From: Companilactobacillus allii
Lineage (GTDB): Bacteria; Bacillota; Bacilli; Lactobacillales; Lactobacillaceae
NCBI RefSeq assembly: GCF_001971585.1
Contig: NZ_CP019323.1
Span: forward strand, 1,044,053 to 1,108,052
Length of the DNA: 64,000 nucleotides
Reading direction: 5' to 3'
Numbering within the stretch: the first letter of the stretch is position 1; every line of letters begins with the position of its first letter. Below are positions 55,051 to 64,000 of this stretch, piece by piece. Made by a program: the position numbers and the translations under genes. The notes under the pieces are model-generated. The model saw only the letters and a program-made list of their open reading frames with translations, made no database searches and had not been told where the DNA came from.

Positions 55051-55803
55051 TTATTTTTCCAAATAGATATTTCTTAATTGATTTAATTTGTTTTTATCAA
55101 ACTTCAAGGCTTGAGTGAGGTAATTCTCAAAGCTTCCATAGTAATGTTCTATAGCATCAAATACTGAAGTTATACTTTCAAGGTCTGCTTTGGTCATGTT
55201 CATTTTGTTGATATCTTGATCACCAGACTCGTCATTCAATGTTCCGTTTATTACAGAAGGTGAGGCGTACATTAAGTTGGTCAATAGATAATCACGAGTG
55301 ATGGTTTCATCGTCAACTCCTAGTGCTTTTAAAATGAGGATTGCGGCCATTCCGGTTCTATCTTTACCGGCGGCACAGTGGAAGAGTACAGAATTATTAT
55401 CTTTATTATTTTCCAGCAATAAGTTAAATAATAACTGATAAGCTTGCTGTCCGTTTTTATCTAATAGTACACTTTGATAGATCAATCCTAGATAAGATGA
55501 TGTGTTATTCAAGGAGCTAGCAAGCTTGTCACCATTACCTTTGAGCGGATAGACAGGGTCAGAATATATCTTGTAAAAGTCAGTGTTTCTATCTGACCAC
55601 ATTTGTTGTTCGTTATCGCCACGAAAATCGACAACGTATTTTAATCCGTAATTTTTAAGGTATTTTAAAGCTTGTGGCGTTAAATTACTAATATCCCCTG
55701 AACGAAGGAGTTTATTATATTTAATTTGTTTACCATCAGTGGTTTTATATCCTCCCAATTCACGTAAGTTTATGGCTCCGTCAAGATTTAAAATTCGTTT
55801 CAT
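55051..55803 (-). CDS. Tyrosine-protein phosphatase (HCx5R type)
   Basis: 250 residues from ATG 55803, behind GGAGG (55815-55811). NLRELGGYKTTDGKQIKY and LLRSGDISNLT are typical of the bacterial Tyr_phosphatase/IphP family; LFHCAAGKDRTGMAAILIL carries the catalytic cysteine and arginine; VVDFRGDNEQQ supplies the general-acid region. No signal peptide. It is unrelated to the PHP phosphatase of the EPS locus. It is divergent from the GT2 gene, with a 68-base shared promoter region. Confidence 0.9.
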   Translation of the reverse strand: MKRILNLDGAINLRELGGYKTTDGKQIKYNKLLRSGDISNLTPQALKYLKNYGLKYVVDFRGDNEQQMWSDRNTDFYKIYSDPVYPLKGNGDKLASSLNNTSSYLGLIYQSVLLDKNGQQAYQLLFNLLLENNKDNNSVLFHCAAGKDRTGMAAILILKALGVDDETITRDYLLTNLMYASPSVINGTLNDESGDQDINKMNMTKADLESITSVFDAIEHYYGSFENYLTQALKFDKNKLNQLRNIYLEK

Positions 55804-55871
55804 GTTTTTTCCTCCCCGGATTTGTTGCGTATTTATAGTCATTCGACGTATTATACTATTAAGGTGATTTA

Positions 55872-56645
55872 ATGGTAAAAAATAAACTTTCAATAATAAT
55901 GACAACATTCAATGCTGCCAGTTACGTAATGTCGATGTTGGACTCATTGATAGCTCAAACCAACAAGGATTTTGAGTTGGTAGTTGTCGATGACTGTTCG
56001 ACTGACAAAACTCTGGATATTATCGCAAGTTATGAAAAAAAGTACGACTGGATCACAGTGTATGAACATACCCAAAATTCAGGTGTGTCAGCAGCTAGGA
56101 ATACCGGTCTTAAACATATCTCTGGCAATCTCGTTAACTTTATTGATGGCGATGATTGGTTAGAACCGGGATATGTTGACTTTTTTTTGACAGTATTTGA
56201 GAATACTGATACAGATCTTGTGACATGTGGTTTTTTTATGGATACCGAAAATGGTAAGAGTAAAGTAAAAACAGAAAAGCGTCAAAACGGTTTTGTGGAC
56301 CGTGATGAAGCAATCAAACAGATCACAAAAATCAGTGGTACTGTGATGGGATATACTTGGAATAAGGTATATCGTAGATCCATTATTGAAAATAATGAGA
56401 TTCACTTTCAGACTGATCTGGATTTAATGGAAGACCAAGTTTTTAATGTGGAATACGCTACTGTAGCGAAGAAGTTCTATCTTGATAACTTGCCTTTGTA
56501 TCATTATGTATCGCGAAAGGACAGTATAACTAAGAAGTTCTTTGATATAGATAACGTTCGCGATGTAGGTGTTGCCAATCTTAGAGTTTTGAAGACTATT
56601 CGAAGTTCCAAATTGGACAAGGATAGTAAAAGAGAAATGGAATAA
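55872..56645 (+). CDS. Glycosyltransferase family 2, short at the C-terminus
   Basis: 257 residues. LSIIMTTFNAASYVMSMLDS, VVDDCSTDKTLDI, GVSAARNTGLKHI and the metal site FIDGDDWLEPG are intact, so the catalytic domain is complete. Relatives usually run to 300 residues or more. Here a TAA follows KREME; reading on in the same frame gives about 30 further codons with a hydrophobic stretch before TAG, so the stop may be a recent truncation. AAGGTGAT precedes the ATG. It stands alone, away from the EPS loci. Confidence 0.78.
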   Translation: MVKNKLSIIMTTFNAASYVMSMLDSLIAQTNKDFELVVVDDCSTDKTLDIIASYEKKYDWITVYEHTQNSGVSAARNTGLKHISGNLVNFIDGDDWLEPGYVDFFLTVFENTDTDLVTCGFFMDTENGKSKVKTEKRQNGFVDRDEAIKQITKISGTVMGYTWNKVYRRSIIENNEIHFQTDLDLMEDQVFNVEYATVAKKFYLDNLPLYHYVSRKDSITKKFFDIDNVRDVGVANLRVLKTIRSSKLDKDSKREME

Positions 56646-56769
56646 TGTATCCACTTACATTCTAACAAACTTGCTGTTCTATGCGCGTTGTTGTTGCCTT
56701 TTTTCTTTGGTATATTTATCTTCGAAACTTTCAATTAGGCGTAGTTCCCCTTCGCTACATTCACTGCTG

Positions 56770-56887
56770 AAACGCGTAACCAAGCGCAATTTCTTCCGCT
56801 TAACACAAATAATCCTGATATTCACTTTGTGAATATCGGGATTATTTGCGTTAATGCTCGGAAATTGACCGCGCTTGATTACGCTCT
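56770..56887 (-). repeat. Palindromic element, copy E
   Basis: 118 bp. Outer arm (minus strand) TAATCAAG with CTTGGTTA; the adjoining CAC/GTG pair of other copies reads CGC/GCG here, again changed on both sides. Inner arm CAAATAATCCCGATATTCAC with its complement around AAA. It lies 125 bases after the short GT2 and 12 bases from the next minus-strand gene end. Confidence 0.88.
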
Positions 56888-56898
56888 GCTTTTTTGTT

Positions 56899-57138
56899 TT
56901 ACAACTTCTTCTTAAAATGATAAGGAACAACACTCTTATCGGAATCCTTCACTTTTGACTTCTCGTCTTTTGCGAAGTAAACAACGAAACTTTTTTTATC
57001 TGAAACATCTTCGGCAATTATCAAGGATGATTCATAAGGATCTTTAGCTTTGTATATTTGTGCGCCACGAACTGCTTCTCCGAAGTCTTTTGAGTTAGCA
57101 ATTGCATCACCTGGGTTAAAAAATACCATTTCGTCCAT
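56899..57138 (-). CDS. Small protein of unknown function
   Basis: 79 residues from ATG 57138, which has AAAGGAT about 9 bases upstream; an upstream GTG is possible. MDEMVFFNPGDAIANSKDFG, AQIYKAKDPYESSLIIAEDV, FVVYFAKDEKSK. No signal peptide, membrane helix or recognised domain; mixed strands suggest a compact fold. It is divergent from the yueI-type gene. Confidence 0.65.
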   Translation of the reverse strand: MDEMVFFNPGDAIANSKDFGEAVRGAQIYKAKDPYESSLIIAEDVSDKKSFVVYFAKDEKSKVKDSDKSVVPYHFKKKL

Positions 57139-57221
57139 AGATAACACATCCTTTCTTTATGGTTATTATACCGTTATCATGTTGTGTATAATAGAAATAA
57201 CAGTTTGAAAGGTGGAAATAA

Positions 57222-57602
57222 ATGACTGATGTTGAAGATTATATAAAGAAAAATGTTTTTGGCAAGCCTCAATTGAAACCAGATGAGAAAAATAAGTTTT
57301 TGGGTAACTTCGCTGAAAGAGTAGGGATTGCTCTGACGGTAGCACAATTGAAGAATCCAGCCAATATGAAAACGGTTGAGGGTGTTATGAAGAAATATCC
57401 TCAGTATCATTTGTACTTAAATGGTAAAATAGATTCTTATATACTGGATAAATATCTCCAATTAAGTGTAAAATTAAAGTATAAGTTTACAATCGTCTCG
57501 CAGTCTGCCGTGCGCAATAAGGAACGTGTTATGACGGATAATGACATGGGACTTGTGATTGCGGACGAGAGTAGACCAATAGATCGACCAGTATTAATAT
57601 AA
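57222..57602 (+). CDS. YueI-family (DUF1694) protein
   Basis: 126 residues: DVEDYIKKNVFGKPQLKPDE, FLGNFAERVGIALTVAQ, YHLYLNGKID and VIADESRPID are typical of the DUF1694/YueI family of Firmicutes. Function unknown. AAAGGTGG precedes the ATG. It ends 20 bases before the prs start and probably shares its transcript. Confidence 0.85.
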   Translation: MTDVEDYIKKNVFGKPQLKPDEKNKFLGNFAERVGIALTVAQLKNPANMKTVEGVMKKYPQYHLYLNGKIDSYILDKYLQLSVKLKYKFTIVSQSAVRNKERVMTDNDMGLVIADESRPIDRPVLI

Positions 57603-57622
57603 TTTTGGAGGACAGGACAGAT

Positions 57623-58603
57623 ATGTCTAGTACATCATTAGATAAAATTGCTTTACTTTCTTTGAATGGTAATAAGCCATTAGCCAAGAGGATTTCTGAA
57701 TATATGGGAGTTCCTTTATTGGATGCTTCCGTTTCTCACTTCGCAGATGGAGAGATCAATATTCAAATTAACGAGAGTATTCGTGGAAAAGACGTTTACA
57801 TTATTCATTCAGTTTCAGATCCAGTTAATGATAACTTCATGGAATTGATGATTGCCGTTGATGCTTTAAGACGTGCAAGTACAAAACAAATTATTTGTGT
57901 ATTGCCTTACTTCGCATATACACGTTCAGATAGAAAGTCACGTGCTCGTGAACCTATTTCAGCGAAACTGTTTTCTAATATGTTAGAAATGGGTGGAGTT
58001 GATCGTGTTATTGCACTTGATATGCATGCCGACCAAATCCAAGGATTCTTCGATATTCCAGTTGATCACTTACGTGCAATGCCTATTTTTGCTAAGTACT
58101 TCATGGATAAGATGGATGACAAAAAAGACGACTTCGTCTTTGTTGCTCCAGACCACAACTCAATGAAACGTGCCCGTTCATTGGCCGAAGTCTTCGGTTC
58201 ACAAATTGCAATCGTTGACCAAAGATCCACCGAAGAACAAAGCGTTGTTCCCGGTGTTATCGGTGATGTTGAAGGCAAGAAGTGTGTCATTGTTGACGAC
58301 TTGATTGATACTGGTACAAGAATGATAAATAGTGCTGAAGCCTTGAAAGAAGCTGGAGCAGTTGATGTTTACGCAGCTGCAACCCACCCAATCTTCTCAA
58401 AGACAGCAGCTAAAGACTTGCAAAAGTCAGCCTTAAAAGAGATTGTTGTTACAGATTCAATCGTTGTTCCTGACGAATGCAAGTTTGATAAGTTAAAGAT
58501 TCTTTCAGTTACAGATCTACTTGGAGATTCAATTAGAAAGACAGAATTGGATGAGTCTACTAGTTCATTGTTTAAGGTTAGAGATAGCTATACATTGATT
58601 TAG
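57623..58603 (+). CDS. prs: Ribose-phosphate pyrophosphokinase
   Basis: Makes PRPP from ribose-5-phosphate and ATP. 326 residues from ATG 57623, behind GGAGGACAGG. HFADGEINIQI, YFAYTRSDRKSRAREPISAKL-type flexible loop, FFDIPVDHLRAMP and the PRPP-binding VDDLIDTGTRM are intact. The stop codon TAG overlaps the first bases of palindromic element F, which probably serves as its terminator. Confidence 0.95.
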   Translation: MSSTSLDKIALLSLNGNKPLAKRISEYMGVPLLDASVSHFADGEINIQINESIRGKDVYIIHSVSDPVNDNFMELMIAVDALRRASTKQIICVLPYFAYTRSDRKSRAREPISAKLFSNMLEMGGVDRVIALDMHADQIQGFFDIPVDHLRAMPIFAKYFMDKMDDKKDDFVFVAPDHNSMKRARSLAEVFGSQIAIVDQRSTEEQSVVPGVIGDVEGKKCVIVDDLIDTGTRMINSAEALKEAGAVDVYAAATHPIFSKTAAKDLQKSALKEIVVTDSIVVPDECKFDKLKILSVTDLLGDSIRKTELDESTSSLFKVRDSYTLI

Positions 58604-58718
58604 AGCGTTACAAAACACGGGAATTTCCGAGCATTAACTAAAAATGTCCTAGTATTCACAAAGTGAATGCTAGGACATTTTTAATTAAGCGGAAGAAATT
58701 GTGTTTTGTAACGCGTTT
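58602..58718 (+). repeat. Palindromic element, copy F
   Basis: 117 bp beginning inside the prs stop codon. Outer arm TTACAAAA/TTTTGTAA; inner arm AAAATGTCCTAG with CTAGGACATTTT joined by ATTCAC-AAA-GTGAAT. All arms are perfect except one T-G. Constant blocks are identical to copy B except a few bases. The T-rich end of the inner hairpin fits terminator function. Confidence 0.92.
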
Positions 58719-58930
58719 GCGAAGCAAACAAGAGGAAAAAAAGAGAAGCGCATAAAGTAGCGAATTTGCGAAGCAAAGAGAAAGAGTATAATTTCGTAGC
58801 GAATTTGCAGAGCAAAGAGAAAGAACCAAAAAAGGAATACAGTTCGTAGCGAATTTGCAAAGCAAAGAGAAAGAACCAAAAAAGGAAATACAGTACGTAG
58901 CGAATTTGCGAAGCAAAGAGAAAGAAAGGA
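58712..58930 (+). repeat. Degenerate tandem repeats derived from the element tail
   Basis: Five units contain the small palindrome TTTGC-GAA-GCAAA or a variant, starting near 58712, 58757, 58796, 58846 and 58897. The last four share GTAGCGAATTTGC and AGCAAAGAGAAAGA, and two share a further ACCAAAAAAGGAA. Spacing is 39-51 bases. The first unit is the right edge of palindromic element F, so the array seems to have grown from it. No gene lies here. Confidence 0.78.
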
Positions 58931-58952
58931 AAAAAACATTTGTATCCCCAAA

Positions 58953-58968
58953 AAGAAACCGCTAACAT
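58953..58968 (+). promoter_or_regulatory. cre-like catabolite-repression site before the GH1 gene
   Basis: AAGAAACCGCTAACAT matches the CcpA cre consensus WTGNNARCGNWWWCAW at all but two positions. It lies 36 bases ahead of a beta-glucoside gene, where catabolite control is expected. Confidence 0.5.
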
Positions 58969-58979
58969 ATATCATATAA

Positions 58980-60455
<1,476 letters not shown>

Positions 60456-60478
60456 TTTATTCTTAATATTTATAGTGG

Positions 60479-60596
60479 AAACGCGATTCTCAGCACAATT
60501 TCTTCCGCTTAACAAAAATAGTTTCGGTATTCACTTTCGTGAATGCCGGAACTATTTGCGTTAATGCTCGGAAATTCCCGTGCTGAGAATCGCTCT
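60479..60596 (-). repeat. Palindromic element, copy G
   Basis: 118 bp. Outer arm ATTCTCAG/CTGAGAAT; inner arm AAATAGTTCCGG/CCGAAACTATTT-like with apex ATTCAC-GAAA-GTGAAT. It starts 24 bases after the GH1 stop and ends in T's on the plus strand. Confidence 0.9.
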
Positions 60597-60601
60597 TTTT
60601 T

Positions 60602-60638
60602 GTTAATGCTCAAAAATTCCCGTGCTTGGTAGCACTCT
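60602..60638 (-). repeat. Half copy of a palindromic element
   Basis: GTTAATGCTCAAAAATTCCC then GTGCTTGGTAGCACTCT repeats one half of the element with a different outer arm, 6 bases beyond copy G. The remaining about 210 bases to sufC hold only AT-rich sequence with two TATAAT-like boxes (60805-60810, 60816-60821). Confidence 0.7.
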
Positions 60639-60848
60639 ATATATAAATGGAATTAAAAAGTCTTACAAATATTCCAAAATAGGGTTAAACCCTAGCTTTT
60701 TTTAAAAGATATCGTGATAAACTTTAGTTATTGTTGGCAATGTCTTATTTAATTTATTAATATTTAAAAATCACTTTTATATACAAAAGACATTAAATAA
60801 CTAATATAATAATACTATAATATAGGCATCACATTTGGAGGTTTGATT

Positions 60849-61643
60849 ATGTCCACATTAGAGGTTAAAGATCTACATGTTTCAGTAACAGACGAAGAAA
60901 ATGGTTTGGGACAAGAGATTCTTAAGGGTGTTGATTTAACTATGAGCACTGGTGAGATCCACGCCATAATGGGTCCTAATGGTACTGGTAAATCAACATT
61001 ATCACAAGCAATCATGGGTAACTCTAAGTATAAGGTAACTCAAGGTGATATTTTGTTAGATGGTGAAAGTATCCTTGAATGGCCAGTCGATAAGCGTGCT
61101 CGTGCAGGGTTGTTTCTAGCTATGCAATATCCAGCTGAGATCCCTGGTGTTACTAATATTGAATTTATGCGTGCAGCGATTAATGCTCGACGTGAAAAAG
61201 ACGATCAAATTCCAGTTAGAAAGTTTATTAAGAAGCTAGATGAGAAGCAAGAGATCCTTGATATGACAGATGCAATGTCTGGAAGATATCTAAATGAAGG
61301 ATTCTCTGGTGGTGAAAAGAAACGTAATGAGATTCTACAATTACTTATGATAGAGCCAAGTTTCGCTATTTTGGATGAAATTGACTCAGGTCTTGATATT
61401 GATGCCTTAAAGGTTGTTTCAAGAGGTGTTAACTCAATGCGTGGAGACAAATTCGGTTCACTTATCATCACTCATTATCAAAGATTGTTGAACTATATAG
61501 TTCCTGATCAAGTCCACATTATGATGGGTGGACGTATTGTTCAAAGTGGCGGTCCAGAACTTGCCAAGAAATTGGAAGATGAAGGATATGCAGGAATTCG
61601 TGACGATCTAAATATTGACGTTAAATTAACAGATGAAATATAG
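60849..61643 (+). CDS. sufC: Fe-S cluster assembly ATPase SufC
   Basis: ABC-type ATPase of the SUF iron-sulfur assembly complex. Walker A GPNGTGKSTLSQ, signature LNEGFSGGEKKRNEILQ, Walker B FAILDEIDSGLDID. 264 residues from ATG 60849, 7 bases after GGAGG. It opens the Firmicute-type suf operon, preceded by AT-rich sequence with TATAAT boxes. Confidence 0.96.
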   Translation: MSTLEVKDLHVSVTDEENGLGQEILKGVDLTMSTGEIHAIMGPNGTGKSTLSQAIMGNSKYKVTQGDILLDGESILEWPVDKRARAGLFLAMQYPAEIPGVTNIEFMRAAINARREKDDQIPVRKFIKKLDEKQEILDMTDAMSGRYLNEGFSGGEKKRNEILQLLMIEPSFAILDEIDSGLDIDALKVVSRGVNSMRGDKFGSLIITHYQRLLNYIVPDQVHIMMGGRIVQSGGPELAKKLEDEGYAGIRDDLNIDVKLTDEI

Positions 61644-61653
61644 GGGGAAAATT

Positions 61654-64000
<2,347 letters not shown>

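Noticed and set aside
58712-58930. Regularly spaced repeats resembling a CRISPR array
   Set aside because: Units diverge, spacing is uneven (39-51), the intervening sequence is itself shared between units, and no cas genes are near.

Overview
The window is low-GC Firmicute DNA, most likely from a Lactobacillaceae species. Companilactobacillus-like is my guess; no marker in the window fixes the genus. The pointers are SUF genes in the order sufC-sufD-sufS, bacterial tyrosine-kinase polysaccharide loci, a mannose-family PTS operon with GntR regulators, secreted proteins with WxL-like C-termini, and strong GGAGG ribosome sites. I see no rRNA, tRNA, CRISPR array or intact insertion sequence.

Layout. 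1-1473: 3' part of a methylase/specificity-like protein. 1.7-22 kb: a complete exopolysaccharide (EPS) locus. It holds a chain-length regulator, tyrosine kinase, PHP phosphatase, priming transferase, four glycosyltransferase genes (one a remnant), Wzy, pyruvyl transferase, Wzx, a nitroreductase-like protein, rmlACBD for dTDP-rhamnose with an acetyltransferase inserted, a UDP-glucose dehydrogenase-type enzyme, and two LytR-CpsA-Psr (LCP) attachment enzymes. A structured RNA gene lies between the LCP genes. 22-27 kb: a small defence-like island with a lone AAA ATPase, a broken HTH gene, an acyltransferase, and an ATPase plus Toprim/RloB-like pair. 27-38 kb: a second polysaccharide locus with an EpsG polymerase, a second regulator/kinase/priming-transferase set lacking a phosphatase, five transferases, UDP-galactopyranose mutase and a flippase. 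It probably makes a galactofuranose-containing polymer.

38-47 kb: amino-sugar uptake and catabolism. Two GntR/UTRA regulators, PTS IIB-IIC-IID-IIA, an unrecognised 666-aa protein that is probably a glycosidase, AgaS-type deaminase and NagA. The layout resembles the gnb (lacto-N-biose/GalNAc) operon of lactobacilli. 47-52 kb: a glycerophosphodiesterase and two tandem secreted Ig-like/WxL-like paralogues. 52-57 kb: intergenic RNA-like structures, a RelB antitoxin with a truncated YafQ-type toxin, a zinc-ribbon membrane protein, a tyrosine phosphatase, a short GT2 and small proteins. 57-64 kb: yueI-type gene, prs, a GH1 6-phospho-beta-glucosidase and sufC-sufD-sufS, cut by the window end.

The most striking unexplained signal is a family of about 111-119 bp intergenic palindromic elements. 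There are six full copies, one decayed copy and two half copies between 28 and 61 kb. Constant blocks are shared by all copies, but two stem arms differ completely from copy to copy while staying complementary within each copy. I do not recognise this family.
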